NCBI RefSeq assembly: GCF_002272075.1
Contig: NZ_NPBJ01000003.1
Coordinates: forward strand, 124,001 to 188,000
Direction: 5' to 3'
Length of the DNA: 64,000 nucleotides
From: Terribacillus saccharophilus
GTDB lineage: Bacteria > Bacillota > Bacilli > Bacillales > Amphibacillaceae
In this document: one piece after another, positions 44,522 to 55,980 of the stretch
How positions within the stretch are numbered: position 1 is the first letter of the stretch
Layout: each line of letters starts with the position of its first letter
Position numbers and translations under genes: made by a program
The notes under the pieces: model-generated
What the model was told of the DNA's origin: nothing
Databases searched by the model: none
The model's input: only the letters and a program-made list of their open reading frames with translations

Positions 44522-45030
44522 GTTTACTGGTAATACAATCCATGAACTAGTTGTAGTTGTCCTGTTGTGTTGTTTATTGTCCACAATATATTAAATCGAC
44601 GGTGGTATAAGACGATTATTAAGGGAAGTAACATGTACGACGTGTTCTTTAAATTGTGGTCAATCTGCTTTTTCTTGTACTCATAGTTGTAGTGATGATA
44701 AGCTCCGTGCCGAACTCTCGAGACATGTTCCCTATTTGCCTATAGGCAATGACGTGATTGTACGGCAGATACATGTACTGACTGCATATTTGATGGTTAT
44801 TTTCATGGCTGTACATATGGGATTGTGTTTGGGAACGATTATCAATGCAGTAATGCAGTGAGAAAGAGATTGGGGTTACAAGCTAATTATAAATGATCCT
44901 CATTATCTCTTAGATAACTCAGCCATAGGATTTTTATTGGATTACCTATCAATTATGGGAACCAATTTCTGTGGGACTCATTATGCGATGAAATTTGTTC
45001 AGAAGAAAAAGTGCATTAATTACGGGATAG
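44522..45030 (+). pseudogene. DUF4405 membrane protein, decayed paralogue
   Basis: Pieces matching the intact DUF4405 protein at 57520 appear in order across frames: TGNTIHELVVVVLLC, RRWYKTIIKGS-like DNA near 44597, VRQIHVLTAYLMVIFMAVHM (44760-44820), and YLSIMGTNFCGTHYAMKFVQ (44942-45003). Several frameshifts and a deletion destroy it. Position after the P460 gene mirrors the intact locus. Confidence 0.7.
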
Positions 45031-45089
45031 AATTAATGTACTTTTTTATAATATTTAAAGTGTGGCTACCACTAAAATGGAGGAAAACA

Positions 45090-46205
45090 ATGAAAAAATT
45101 TTTTATATTGCTTTTAATGATTGGAGTAGTGACTGCACTTGCAGCTTGCAGCCCAAATACATCTGATACGCAAGGAGATGAAGGTGAAGAGCTTACAATA
45201 GAAAAACAAGGTAGTTTTTCGGCGGGAGGAGTTGTGGTCGAAACTCCCGGTACGTATGAAAGCCAAAAATTTGATAATTGGAAGCCATATCCCGAAGGTC
45301 AGACATATCATGGAGATCACGCATCCGTTTTTTATCAGATTCCAGAAAAAGCTCGTGATTTTCCGATGGTTTTTTTACATGGTGCTGGTCAGTCGGCACG
45401 CACTTGGCAAACCACACCTGATGGAAGAGATGGATTCCAGAACATTTTTCTGAAACGTGGATTTAGCACCTATCTAATCGATCAACCAAGACGAGGACAA
45501 GCAGGACGGAGCACTGTCGAATCACAAATTACGCCTGTTGCAGACGAGCAGATGTGGTTTGAAATATGGCGTATGGGACGTTGGCCAGAGTATTCAAAAA
45601 ATGTGCAATTTCCTCAAGATGAAAAAAGTTTAGAACAGTTTTTTCAATGGATGACACCTGATACGGGAAGCTTTGATGCAAACCTTGTATCGGATGCAAC
45701 TGCCAAAGTTTTTGATGAATCAGGGAAAGGAATACTGGTAACTCACTCACAAGGTGGTCTACCTGGGTGGATGGCAGCAGCGCAAACAGATAAAGTAGCA
45801 GCGGTAGCTTCTTATGAGCCGGGCAATTACCTGTTTCCCGAGAATGAGGTTCCTGAATCATTACCGAGCAGGACAGGCGCTTTACAAGGAATCAGTGTAC
45901 CTATGGATGAATTCAAAAAATTAACTGAAATTCCGATTGTAATCTATTTTGGCGATTACATTCCGGAAGCAAATGAAATATCAGACGATTTAGGTGCTGA
46001 AAACTGGCGTGTCAGGCTGGAACTTGGACGCCAATTCGTTGAAACTGTGAACAAATATGGCGGCGATGCAACTTTAGTGGAACTTCCCAAAATCGGAGTT
46101 CATGGCAATACCCATTTTATGTTTGCCGAGCAAAATAATGTTGAATTGGCTGACCTTTTATCCGATTGGATGAAGGAAAAAGGACTTGATAAGCGTGGCC
46201 AATAA
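45090..46205 (+). CDS. Alpha/beta-hydrolase lipoprotein
   Basis: 371 aa from ATG 45090 (GGAGGAAAAC upstream); the open frame continues upstream only into the DUF4405 debris. Signal peptide with lipobox LAAC, then an alpha/beta hydrolase: VFLHGAGQSARTW (oxyanion), DQPRRGQAGRS, nucleophile elbow THSQGG with Ser, and HGNTHFMFAEQNN near the end with the catalytic His. Related to periplasmic lipid esterase-like hydrolases. Extracytoplasmic; substrate unknown. Beside the redox lipoproteins, so possibly exposed with them. Confidence 0.85.
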   Translation: MKKFFILLLMIGVVTALAACSPNTSDTQGDEGEELTIEKQGSFSAGGVVVETPGTYESQKFDNWKPYPEGQTYHGDHASVFYQIPEKARDFPMVFLHGAGQSARTWQTTPDGRDGFQNIFLKRGFSTYLIDQPRRGQAGRSTVESQITPVADEQMWFEIWRMGRWPEYSKNVQFPQDEKSLEQFFQWMTPDTGSFDANLVSDATAKVFDESGKGILVTHSQGGLPGWMAAAQTDKVAAVASYEPGNYLFPENEVPESLPSRTGALQGISVPMDEFKKLTEIPIVIYFGDYIPEANEISDDLGAENWRVRLELGRQFVETVNKYGGDATLVELPKIGVHGNTHFMFAEQNNVELADLLSDWMKEKGLDKRGQ

Positions 46206-46289
46206 CTAGTAAATAAAAGAAGATGAACTATTTCCCGATTTATGGGAACGTTATACCTATAAACAAAGGCGAATGAGGTGCCGCCTTTA

Positions 46290-46450
46290 ATGTCTAGTTC
46301 TTCTGGTGAGCTTAGGGCCGATGCAGTGCCCCTGTCAGATTTTATGAAGCTCACAAAATTCCGATTGTCCTCTATTACGCCGACAACATTCCGGAGAAAC
46401 CTCCGCAAATCTGGAAATATGATGGATGGCGTGGACGTCTGGCAATGGTA
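46290..46450 (+). pseudogene. Fragment of a second alpha/beta-hydrolase lipoprotein
   Basis: Across two frames it reads SSSSGELRADAVPLSDFMKL then TKIPIVLYYADNIPEKP, parallel to PSRTGALQGISVPMDEFKKL and EIPIVIYFGDYIPEA of the intact gene just upstream. Only about 50 codons of a paralogue remain. Confidence 0.65.
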
Positions 46451-46454
46451 AGGT

Positions 46455-46775
46455 TTTGCCATCACATTCATCTATTGACCTAGAAAGTAACAGGTGACGG
46501 ACTTCTTGCAGGCTCAGTTGCTTTTGGAACTGAATGGGCTTATTGCTGTCACCTCCTAAAAGTGCCAATGAAGTGAAGAAACACCCATATTCACTATGTC
46601 GTCAAGCTCCTCAATCCGAAAAGGCTGCTCATAGTTATGCATGATATGTTCAATCACGTTACTGATTCGATAGGTATAGCTTCCTTCTATTTCTATTTGT
46701 CCTAGCCTACTTACATGTGGTCGTTGCAGAACCCTCTAGAGAATCTCCTTCATGGAGAAGGGGCGCAAGTACGGA
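46455..46775 (-). pseudogene. AraC_N-family regulator remnant
   Basis: Minus-strand pieces PIQFQKQLSLQEVRHLLL (46500s) and FSMKEIL (near 46755) match PIQFQKQLRLQEARRLLL and LMTKEIL of the intact AraC gene at 59417. Frameshifts and stops throughout. Confidence 0.65.
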
Positions 46776-46783
46776 AATCGTTC

Positions 46784-47060
46784 GGGACTATCGGAACTCA
46801 ATGGGTGATTAAGACCCAAAATCCATTGAGCTATCGGTTGCAACAACGATTTTATAGGGAATTGAACAATTTGATACCATATACTCTCGCTTTCGTCCAG
46901 ACTCTCTTGTGTCTCGAATTGCGGCAGCCCCCGAGGTGGATAATTCAACTTCCTATATGACTCGATAGCCCTCATTGATCACTATGACCGGTACGTACGG
47001 ATGTTTGCCGATGGTTGTGCTGTGATCTCTTAGAACTTTGATGGCAAGATTTTCTCGTAA
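46784..47060 (+). pseudogene. apbE remnant (second copy)
   Basis: The front reads FGTIGTQWVIKTQNPLSYRL (compare FKAIGTHWEIETSNPLKNRL of the intact apbE) with a frameshift. The back, YVRMFADGCAVIS-stop-NFDGKIFS, matches YVRMFADGTVEISDNFEGDIF. The middle, including all catalytic motifs, is deleted. It directly precedes the second FMN_bind gene, mirroring the intact apbE-FMN_bind pair. Confidence 0.75.
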
Positions 47061-47157
47061 GAGCACCATCCGGAGGCAGAAGTCATGTTTCTAGAACACA
47101 ATTGATTGAGTCTTGCTTGAATAAACCAAATAACCTATAAGGAAAGGATATATTTGT

Positions 47158-47631
47158 ATGATCACCTTGAGCAAAAGGGTTATAGTCACGATGATGACCG
47201 GGATATCTATATCCATTGTCATGACTTCATGTCAGGCGAAGGAAGATACGGCAGTTGAACGTTCAAGGTCGACTTCCAATGCTGGTGTCAGCAATTCGAG
47301 ATCAACAATAAGTAAAGACTCCGTTTATGCAGACGGCACTTATAAGGCGACTGGTCAATATGGTAGCCTCCCATCGTCTATCACTGTGACAGCCACCCTG
47401 GTTGACAATGCCATTAATGAGGTCAAAGTCACGCCTCATGCAACGAACCCAACCTCCCTTGACTTACAGCGACGATTTGCTAATGCAGTCCCGGCAGTTG
47501 TAGTCGGGAAGCGAATCGACGAGGTGAAAGTAGGTCGTCTCGCAGGATCCAGTCATACCCCTGACGGATTCAACGATGCAATCCAACAGATTAAGGAGCA
47601 GGCCCGGATAGAGGATTCTACCTCGAAATGA
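47158..47631 (+). CDS. FMN-binding-domain lipoprotein 2
   Basis: 157 aa. Signal with lipobox MTSCQ, Ser-rich linker, FMN_bind domain: YADGTYKATGQYGSLPSSIT, VTPHATNPTSLDLQ, and flavinylation motif AGSSHTPDGFNDAI. Strongly similar to lipoprotein 1. Its own apbE is deleted, so modification would depend on ApbE at 38368. AAGGAAAGG precedes ATG. Confidence 0.9.
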   Translation: MITLSKRVIVTMMTGISISIVMTSCQAKEDTAVERSRSTSNAGVSNSRSTISKDSVYADGTYKATGQYGSLPSSITVTATLVDNAINEVKVTPHATNPTSLDLQRRFANAVPAVVVGKRIDEVKVGRLAGSSHTPDGFNDAIQQIKEQARIEDSTSK

Positions 47632-47707
47632 CCTTTCACAGCCTCGATTCTGGATAGGGGGAATGACTCAAATTCATATCAATGGGTCATACCTTAGGAG
47701 GAACAAA

Positions 47708-48175
47708 GTGCAAAGACGTATATTTCTAAACAGTAGTATGAACATTAACGGTAATACGGCTAAATTAGCAAATGAGGTATTTGGTGAACTTGAATATACC
47801 CCCGTAAATTTATCTCAGTTTCATATTCTTCAATTCGGACAGGAGTCTGAACAGCAGAGAGACGATTTTCAAAAAGTCATGAATCAACTAATAATGGCAG
47901 ATATCATTGTAATCGGTACTCCAGTTTACTGGTCAAGCATGAGTGGTTATTTAAAGACGTTTATCGATCGTTTTGCTGACGCTCTCGATGCTCCATTAGC
48001 AGGAAAACGCGTTTATCTGTTGGTTCAAGGTACTGAACCAGAAGATGCCATTCCTTATATTACAAATGTAATATGCCATATCTGTCGTCGTTTCCATATG
48101 AAATATATGGGGTTAGCAACTAATTCTAGTGAAGCCTCAATTTTGTATCATCTAATAAAGAGCCTTACTACGTAA
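47708..48175 (+). CDS. NADPH-dependent FMN reductase / flavodoxin-fold protein
   Basis: 155 aa from GTG 47708 (AGGAGG at 47696-47701); the upstream ATG 47663 lacks a site. Flavodoxin-like: FLNSSMNINGNTAKLA (FMN phosphate loop), ADIIVIGTPVYWSSMSGYLK and FIDRF. Supplies reduced flavin or reduces quinones in the cytosol. The last codons lie inside the terminator hairpin (48157-48194), so the C-terminus may be altered. Confidence 0.85.
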   Translation: MQRRIFLNSSMNINGNTAKLANEVFGELEYTPVNLSQFHILQFGQESEQQRDDFQKVMNQLIMADIIVIGTPVYWSSMSGYLKTFIDRFADALDAPLAGKRVYLLVQGTEPEDAIPYITNVICHICRRFHMKYMGLATNSSEASILYHLIKSLTT

Positions 48176-48194
48176 AAACGTAGTAAGGCTCTTT
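48157..48194 (+). terminator. Terminator overlapping the end of the FMN reductase gene
   Basis: A 17-bp perfect stem, 48157-48173 with 48178-48194 (AAAGAGCCTTACTACGT arm), loop of four A. It includes the stop codon. Confidence 0.8.
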
Positions 48195-48204
48195 AAAATG
48201 GTTT

Positions 48205-48370
48205 AAGTCTCTCAGTTAAAGCTCTGATGAATGCAGGATTCAAGCGTTTATTCTTTGATTATCTTTCTCTCTCAAGCGTAGTAACTGGTAAGTCAACAGA
48301 CGCAATAAAATAATCGGCAGGACTGTAAGTAAAGCGTTCCTGTGCCAGAAATATTTCATTCCCTGAACGA
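48205..48370. pseudogene. Fused scraps of an NAD(P)H-binding gene and an AraC gene
   Basis: Plus strand 48212-48258 reads LKALMNAGFKRLFF, like the DAMKDAGVRRVIS segment of the NAD(P)H-binding protein. The next ~100 bp on the minus strand read as QERFTYSPADYFIASVDLPV-type sequence, like QERFFYGPANYFVASVDLPI of the AraC_N protein at 59417. Both are short debris. Confidence 0.5.
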
Positions 48371-48468
48371 TAATACATAAGGAGGTATTATAACGATCCT
48401 ACTTTCTCTTTGCTAGTACCATTAAAATTCATATCTCCCCGTTATGTAACATTATGAAAGTATCAGTG

Positions 48469-48505
48469 AGAGGATTAGGCAATGATTCGAGATGAATGGG
48501 ATACC
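48469..48505 (+). promoter_or_regulatory. ATTAGGCAA element, copy 2 (upstream of NAD(P)H-binding protein 2)
   Basis: AGAGGATTAGGCAATGATTC, GAGATGAATGGGATACC. The following GGTTGCTTTCTCATCTATTG is repeated, almost unchanged, after copy 3 at 49473. Confidence 0.6.
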
Positions 48506-48664
48506 GGTTGCTTTCTCATCTATTGCATAATAAGGATACGGTTAAATCATATAATTGTTTAAAGCAAGTTATGATTCGCCTTCAGAGTATGGCAGATGAC
48601 CGGATGCCTATACTCGGCTTTGGAATTCTTCAAACAAAAAAATATTATATGAGGAGTAGATATT

Positions 48665-49321
48665 ATGAAGATTTTGATTTTAGGTGCAGCCGGTCGAATA
48701 GGCCAAATGCTAACCAATGAATTGCTTAATAAAACGGACCATTCTATCGTTCTTTATGCAAGAAACGGACATAAGCGTTTAACGATAACGGATGATAGCC
48801 GAGAGGTGATTTTTGAGGGTGATTTTAAAGACAAAAATAGTCTAATTGAAGCGATGAAAAATGTCGATCTAGTTTATGTTAATGATATGGGCAATGAGCA
48901 TTCTACAAAAACGATTATTGATGCCATGAAGGATGCTGGAGTAAGAAGGGTCATTTCTGCCTCTATTTTGGGAATTTATAATGAAGTACCTGGAGCTTTC
49001 GGTGTTTGGAATAATAAAATGATTGGATTAGACAGTAGTGTGGGTAGTAGAATGAAATCCCAGATTGAATCTGCGAGGTTAATTGAAAATTCAAATCTAA
49101 ATTATACACTGTTACGAATATCATGGCTTTACAACCAAGAGGGCAATACCAGATATATGCTTACTAAGAAAGGAGAACCATTCAAGGGTACCCAAGTTAC
49201 GCGTCAGGCAGTAGTTCAATTAATCATGGATATCATTGAAGAAAAGAGTGATCAATATCTGAAGGTTAGCATTGGTGTTAGCGAGCCCGATACCGATTGG
49301 GAAAAGCCATCATTTTATTAA
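48665..49321 (+). CDS. NAD(P)H-binding (atypical SDR/NmrA-like) protein 2
   Basis: 218 aa. GAAGRIGQMLTNELL (dinucleotide motif), LYARNGHKRL, AGVRRVISASILGIYNE, YTLLRISWLYNQEGN. Paralogue of 36087. AGGAGTAGAT precedes ATG. Followed by aldo/keto reductase 2 and an MFS exporter. Confidence 0.88.
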   Translation: MKILILGAAGRIGQMLTNELLNKTDHSIVLYARNGHKRLTITDDSREVIFEGDFKDKNSLIEAMKNVDLVYVNDMGNEHSTKTIIDAMKDAGVRRVISASILGIYNEVPGAFGVWNNKMIGLDSSVGSRMKSQIESARLIENSNLNYTLLRISWLYNQEGNTRYMLTKKGEPFKGTQVTRQAVVQLIMDIIEEKSDQYLKVSIGVSEPDTDWEKPSFY

Positions 49322-50448
<1,127 letters not shown>

Positions 50449-50468
50449 TCTGAATTAGGAGAGAAATA

Positions 50469-51818
50469 ATGGCTCGAAAGACAAAAGTAAAATTTGGAAT
50501 GATCCTTCCGATTGTTCTAATAACTTACTTTTTGATATTACTCGATAATTCAATTATTTTTACAGGAACTGTAAAGATTGCACAAGATTTAAGTCTAGAT
50601 GCGCGGAGTATATCCTGGGTAAGCAATGCCTATGCTTTGACTTTTGGTGGATTATTACTGGCAATGGGACGCGCCGGTGACATATTTGGACGCAAGAAAA
50701 TTTTCATTATTGGCTTGGTTCTATTTGGGCTTGGGTCATTGGCTGTCGGCCTCTCACAAGACAGTACGAGTATCATTCTTGCTAGAGCCTTTCAAGGGAT
50801 TGGCTCGTCCATCCTTGCGCCATCGACATTGGCTTTAATTATGGATGCTTATGAAGGGAAAATGCGGACAAGAGCGATTATTTATTACGGAGCAACTGCA
50901 GGCATTGGGTCAAGTTTTGGGTTGATTATTGGCGGAGTAATTGCCAGTCAACTTTCATGGCGAGACGGGTTTCTGATTAACGTTCCCCTAGCGCTTATCC
51001 TGGCACTTCTAAGTATTCGTTTTGTTCCAAAGTCTGTACAGCAATCAGGGAAAATCGATGTACTCGGCGGGGTACTTTCTATTCTAGCGATGACAAGCTT
51101 AGTATATGGTATTGTAGGTGAAAGTTATCATCAACTTTCCTTAATTGCTGCACTCATCCTCTTTGTCTTTTTCATTTCGTATGAAGCAAAGGTTAAGACA
51201 CCACTTATGTCTTTAAAAATCTTTGCAGATAAAGAACGCTCAGGTGCTTATCTTGCACGCTTCTTGTTCATGGGCGCCATGCTAAGTTATTGGTTTCTCA
51301 CACCACAGGCCATGCAAAACGGCTTACATTTCACGCCACTCCTTGCTGGTTTTGCCTTTTTACCAATGACCATTCCTCAATTCTTATTCGGGGTCAATGT
51401 AGCGAAACTTACTGAAAAATTTGGGAATGCCACCGTACTTATTGTAGGTATCTTTATTACCTTACTTGGAATTTCACTTGGTATCTTCACAAACCTTGAA
51501 CAGGGCTATATTTTATCAATGGCTCTACCGATGTTACTACTTGGTATCGGTCAGGGGCTAGCGTTAAGCCCCTTAACAGTTGCAGGGGTGGCTCATACAA
51601 GTAAAGATATTTCGGGAGCCGCGTCAGGTGTAGTAAATACAGTGCATCAATTGGGTGGAACGGTAGGCTTATCACTGGTTGTGGTAGCCATTAGTTCCTT
51701 ATCAGAACCTGATGCTATTTACCATTTAGCTAAAATCTTGATTGGCATCTTTGTTTTACTGTCATTAGTTGTGGCCATGAGTTTCATTTTGCCTGGTGAA
51801 AAAAGGACAAAAGCCTAA
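50469..51818 (+). CDS. MFS multidrug exporter, DHA2-like
   Basis: 449 aa, 12-14 hydrophobic segments. LILLDNSIIFTGTVKIAQDL in TM1, MGRAGDIFGRKKIFIIG (motif A), ARAFQGIGSSILAPSTLALI (motif B), and GATAGIGSSFGLIIGGVIA (motif C). Exporter of toxic compounds; in an operon with AKR 2. AGGAGAGAAAT precedes ATG. Confidence 0.9.
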   Translation: MARKTKVKFGMILPIVLITYFLILLDNSIIFTGTVKIAQDLSLDARSISWVSNAYALTFGGLLLAMGRAGDIFGRKKIFIIGLVLFGLGSLAVGLSQDSTSIILARAFQGIGSSILAPSTLALIMDAYEGKMRTRAIIYYGATAGIGSSFGLIIGGVIASQLSWRDGFLINVPLALILALLSIRFVPKSVQQSGKIDVLGGVLSILAMTSLVYGIVGESYHQLSLIAALILFVFFISYEAKVKTPLMSLKIFADKERSGAYLARFLFMGAMLSYWFLTPQAMQNGLHFTPLLAGFAFLPMTIPQFLFGVNVAKLTEKFGNATVLIVGIFITLLGISLGIFTNLEQGYILSMALPMLLLGIGQGLALSPLTVAGVAHTSKDISGAASGVVNTVHQLGGTVGLSLVVVAISSLSEPDAIYHLAKILIGIFVLLSLVVAMSFILPGEKRTKA

Positions 51819-51934
51819 GTATTATAAAAGACTTTTATGAATCTTTAGAAAACGAAACTGAAAACAGGCTATTATCTAAACTGCTTTTGTTAATTATAAA
51901 AATGTACGTGAAATAATGTACTTAAACTAATGGG

Positions 51935-51964
51935 GCGATTTTTCAATTAGAAAAATCGCTTTTC
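51935..51964 (+). terminator. Intrinsic terminator
   Basis: GCGATTTTTC (51935-51944) pairs with GAAAAATCGC (51950-51959), followed by TTTTC. Confidence 0.8.
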
Positions 51965-52112
51965 TTCTTCAAGTAACTGGTAGGTTAATGCATTAAGCAC
52001 TGCTTAACAATTATATACAAATAAAAAAATCTATACAGTTTTCTGTTTATTAATCCTTCGATTATTAATAAATATACTCCCAGAACCTACATCATTTGTT
52101 AAAGGACCGGCA

Positions 52113-52136
52113 AAGGATGCCTGGAGGCATCCTTTC
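52113..52136 (+). terminator. Intrinsic terminator
   Basis: AGGATGCC pairs with GGCATCCT around TGGA, followed by TTC. Confidence 0.6.
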
Positions 52137-52224
52137 ATTTTTAGATGTAAAGAGAGCACCTACAAATTTAAGCATTTTCAGTCATAAAATATTCCTCAGA
52201 TTTTGCGTTTGCGGGGTTTAAATC

Positions 52225-52318
<94 letters not shown>

Positions 52319-52330
52319 CTAACGGAATGG

Positions 52331-52395
52331 TTTTTCTTTATTTAGAAATTGTTTAGATTTTGCTATCAGATAGTTTAAGTTTATTTATTATCATA
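52331..52395 (+). repeat. 65-bp upstream repeat, copy B (resB-P460 locus 2)
   Basis: Matches 43221-43285 over about 65 bp (identical for the first 25). It lies 157 bp before resB. See copy A. Confidence 0.65.
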
Positions 52396-52551
52396 ATACT
52401 TGTTATTCTCTCTATTATTATAATTAAAAATTTTTCTTTAAATAGATATAAAGCATGAATTAAATTATCTATAAAGTCACAACACTATTTATTCTATTGC
52501 TAAATCATAAATATTCATCAAAAGTAATTATTTTCAAAGGAGCATTTAACA

Positions 52552-54177
52552 GTGGAACCTATAATTTGTGAATGTGGCCATTTTAACCCAAACGGTACTG
52601 TTCTTTGCGAATCATGCGGGAAACAGATTGATAAAAGCGATAACCAAAAATCTTTTGATATGCGTTATGAAGGTAGTTCTAGGCGTTCAAAAACTTATAA
52701 AAAAACACTGATTGACAAGATTTGGAACTTTTTCTCCTCAGTAAAAGTAGGAATCTGGATTATTGGTTTAATTCTAGTAGCATCGATCATAGGTACAATA
52801 CTACCTCAGCAAATGTATATTCCTTCAAGTGTTAGTCCTTCAGTCTACTATAGTGAGCAATATGGATTTTTTGGCCAGCTTTACTATCAGTTGGGTTTCC
52901 ATAATTTATATGGGTCTTGGTGGTATTTTCTGCTGCTAGCAGCGTTGGGAGTATCACTTGTTGTTGCTAGTCTCGACCGCTTTATCCCTCTGTATCGAGC
53001 ATTGAAGAATCAAGGAGTTACCAAGAACGAAAGGTTTTTACAAAGTCAGCGTCTTTTTAGTAAAACTAACAGACTTGAAAACAATGCTGAGCAGCGAGAA
53101 ACATTAATTAAAAAAATAAAAGAAAAACATTATAGAATTAGAGAAGAGAATGGAAATCTTCTAGCGGAGAAATACCGATTTTCAAGATGGGGGCCCTATG
53201 TTAATCACGTAGGTCTTATTATCGTTCTTATTGGCGGAATGCTGCGGTTTGTGCCAGGGATGTACTTGGACGAAACCCTATGGATCCGGGATGGAGAAAC
53301 AAGTGTGATTCCCGGAACGAATGGTGAGTATTATTTGAACAGTGAAGGGTTTTTTTTAGAAACCTACGATAATAATCAAGAAGATCAAAAAATATCTGAA
53401 TCTCTCTCAGGTGCTGGTAATGAAGCGACTATAAGGAATTATCAAACGAATACTACCTTGTATAAGATTGAAGGTCAGGCAATGCCTGGCGTAAACCCCG
53501 AACTAAAAAAAGTAAAAGAGAGGCAAATCAGAGTAAACCATCCTTTACGGTTTGATTCCTATTCTATATATCAATCTTCGTATAAATTAAATGAACTTAA
53601 CAAGATGACGTTTAATTTGGTTGATAAGCAAACAAAAGAACAATTAGGGCAGATAGAAATTGATTTATTGGAACCACAGAAGACATATGATATGGGTAAC
53701 GGCTACCGAGTAGAAATTTCAGAATATTTTCCAGATTTCTATTTTAACAGCGATGGTCAGCCTGCTACGCAAACGCAATCCCCAGATAATCCGGCTTTCT
53801 TATTTAGATTAATTTCACCTGAACATCCAGAAGGTGAAACCAGCTTTACTGCAATTCAGAACACCCTAGAAATGAGTTCAGATAATACATTAAGAATGGA
53901 TTTTGAGAACGCTGAAACCAAAAATCTATCGGCCCTTAGAGTCCGTAAAGATAACACACTTTGGATTCTCTTGTTTGGCGGAGCTGTTTTTATGATAGGC
54001 ATTATTCAGGGTATGTACTGGAATCATCGCAGAATATGGATTAGAACAACTAATGATGAAATTATTATCGCAGCTCATACAAACAAAAATTGGTATGGTA
54101 TCACAAAGGAAATAAACAAAATTCTAAAAGATGCGCATATTGAAGAACTAGCCGATCCTAACACAAAAAGAAAATAA
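52552..54177 (+). CDS. resB: ResB, cytochrome c biogenesis protein (system II)
   Basis: 541 aa, GTG start with AAAGGAG 10 nt upstream. The N-terminal zinc ribbon ([10 protein letters not shown]...CESCG) is typical of Bacillus ResB. Four membrane segments (about 70-90, 125-145, 215-235, 475-495) surround a large extracytoplasmic domain. ResB/Ccs1 pairs with CcsA to deliver haem and ligate it to CxxCH. First gene of a six-gene run ending with a CxxCH lipoprotein and DUF4405. Confidence 0.93.
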   Translation: MEPIICECGHFNPNGTVLCESCGKQIDKSDNQKSFDMRYEGSSRRSKTYKKTLIDKIWNFFSSVKVGIWIIGLILVASIIGTILPQQMYIPSSVSPSVYYSEQYGFFGQLYYQLGFHNLYGSWWYFLLLAALGVSLVVASLDRFIPLYRALKNQGVTKNERFLQSQRLFSKTNRLENNAEQRETLIKKIKEKHYRIREENGNLLAEKYRFSRWGPYVNHVGLIIVLIGGMLRFVPGMYLDETLWIRDGETSVIPGTNGEYYLNSEGFFLETYDNNQEDQKISESLSGAGNEATIRNYQTNTTLYKIEGQAMPGVNPELKKVKERQIRVNHPLRFDSYSIYQSSYKLNELNKMTFNLVDKQTKEQLGQIEIDLLEPQKTYDMGNGYRVEISEYFPDFYFNSDGQPATQTQSPDNPAFLFRLISPEHPEGETSFTAIQNTLEMSSDNTLRMDFENAETKNLSALRVRKDNTLWILLFGGAVFMIGIIQGMYWNHRRIWIRTTNDEIIIAAHTNKNWYGITKEINKILKDAHIEELADPNTKRK

Positions 54178-54196
54178 GATAGATGGGGGAACTATA

Positions 54197-55372
54197 ATGG
54201 TACTTATTAGCGGTAACTTACTGTACGCGGCATTTCTTCTATATTTAATTGCCACTTTTCTATTTAGTGGGGCTATTCGAGATAAAAGAAAGCTTTATAA
54301 GAATCCAAGTAAATGGGCTTCAGCTGGCATAAGTGCAACTTTTATTGGTTTTGCGGCACATCTGGGATATTTTCTCACAAGATGGGTTGCTGCCGGACAT
54401 GCACCTGTAAGTAATATGTTTGAATTTGTTACAGCTTTCTCAATGATGTTTGTAGTAGGATTCATCATACTCTACTTTATTTATAAAGTAGCAGTATTAG
54501 GATTATTCACCTTACCAATCACAATGTTAATTATTGCTTATGGCAGCATGTTCCCTAAAGATATAACTCCGTTAATCCCAGCTTTGCAATCTGATTGGCT
54601 AGCAATTCATGTTATAACAACCGCATTGGGTTCAGCTATCTTATCAATCAGTTTTATAGCGGGAGTAATATATTTACTACAATCTGTAAATCAAGAAAAA
54701 CAGTCAAAAAAAACCTTATGGCTCGAATTTATTATTTTTATGATTGTAACCGCAGCAGCTTTTGTTTTGGTTACAAGTGCTTTTAGAGTATTAGATTACA
54801 AAGCAGTCTATAGCTGGGTGGATAGAGAAAATCGAGAAGCAGAAGTAATTTATAATCTTCCTGCGCTTATCGGACCTAATCAAGGTGAACTACTCACAGA
54901 AGATGCTATGACGGCTTTTGTTGAAGTACCAGCAGTGATTGACAGCGTTAGACTGAATACAGTTATCTGGTCTCTTGTTGTTGGTTTATTGTTCTATGTG
55001 ATTATCAGATTGGTTTTAAAAAAACGAATTTCTGCAGCACTTCAACCATTAACCCAAAATTTAAGTCTAAGTTTAGTAGATGAAATAGGATACCGGTCGG
55101 TTACGATAGGCTTTCCTATATTCACCTTAGGAGCACTCATTTTCGCGATGATTTGGGCTCAAATTGCCTGGTCACGTTTTTGGGGTTGGGATCCCAAGGA
55201 GGTGTGGGCTCTTATTACCTGGTTATTTTATGCTGCGTATTTACATTTGCGGTTTTCCAAGGGCTGGCAAGGAGAAAAATCAGCATGGCTTGGAGTAATT
55301 GGTTTTGGGATTATCATTTTTAATCTGATTTTTGTAAATATGATCATTGCCGGTCTTCATTCCTACGCTTAA
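54197..55372 (+). CDS. resC: ResC/CcsA, cytochrome c haem-lyase membrane subunit
   Basis: 391 aa, about eight membrane segments. The tryptophan-rich haem-handling WWD motif is [16 protein letters not shown] (about 336-351), with conserved His residues in flanking loops ([21 protein letters not shown]). Forms the haem channel/ligase with ResB. It starts 19 nt after resB with GGGGGAAC. Confidence 0.94.
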   Translation: MVLISGNLLYAAFLLYLIATFLFSGAIRDKRKLYKNPSKWASAGISATFIGFAAHLGYFLTRWVAAGHAPVSNMFEFVTAFSMMFVVGFIILYFIYKVAVLGLFTLPITMLIIAYGSMFPKDITPLIPALQSDWLAIHVITTALGSAILSISFIAGVIYLLQSVNQEKQSKKTLWLEFIIFMIVTAAAFVLVTSAFRVLDYKAVYSWVDRENREAEVIYNLPALIGPNQGELLTEDAMTAFVEVPAVIDSVRLNTVIWSLVVGLLFYVIIRLVLKKRISAALQPLTQNLSLSLVDEIGYRSVTIGFPIFTLGALIFAMIWAQIAWSRFWGWDPKEVWALITWLFYAAYLHLRFSKGWQGEKSAWLGVIGFGIIIFNLIFVNMIIAGLHSYA

Positions 55373-55433
55373 CTTCTTCTCTAGAAATTTAGATCACAAT
55401 AAACAATTATTTTCTATAAACAAGGAGGGTAAG

Positions 55434-55961
55434 ATGAGAAACAAAAAAATAAGATTGGTGATTCGTTTTATTATATTACTACTAATGATTTCAGCTATTA
55501 CCTACACAGTTTACCAAAATTTTTTTACTGAAAAAGTTCGTGTCCAGGTTGGTGATCAAGCAGTTGATTTTGCTCTTGAAGATATGGAGGGAAATATAGT
55601 TCAGCTGTCTGATTATGAAGGAAGAGGAGTTTTTTTGAACTTCTGGGGAACATGGTGTGAACCATGTAAGACAGAGATGCCATTAATGGAGAATCAGTAT
55701 CTGAATTATAAAGATCAGGGAGTTGAACTATTAGCTGTGAATATTACAGAAAGTGATGTTGCAATACAATCATTTATTGAAAAACATGAACTGACTTTTC
55801 CAGTATTAAAAGATAAAGACCGATCAGTTACAGAGACCTATGATATTACTCCAATCCCAACAACCTTTTTAATTGATAAAAATGGACAGGTTCAAAGAGT
55901 CATAACAGGTTCAATGACAGAAAGAGACATTAGAAATTATATGGAAATAATAAAACCTTAA
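55434..55961 (+). CDS. resA: ResA-like thiol-disulfide oxidoreductase
   Basis: 175 aa from ATG 55434 (AAGGAGGGTAAG). One N-terminal membrane anchor, then a thioredoxin-like domain with WGTWCEPCKTEMP (CEPC, as in ResA) and the cis-Pro in ITPIPTTFLID. Reduces the cysteines of apocytochrome CxxCH outside the membrane. Confidence 0.93.
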   Translation: MRNKKIRLVIRFIILLLMISAITYTVYQNFFTEKVRVQVGDQAVDFALEDMEGNIVQLSDYEGRGVFLNFWGTWCEPCKTEMPLMENQYLNYKDQGVELLAVNITESDVAIQSFIEKHELTFPVLKDKDRSVTETYDITPIPTTFLIDKNGQVQRVITGSMTERDIRNYMEIIKP

Positions 55962-55980
55962 ACGAACGAAAGGGGGAAAT

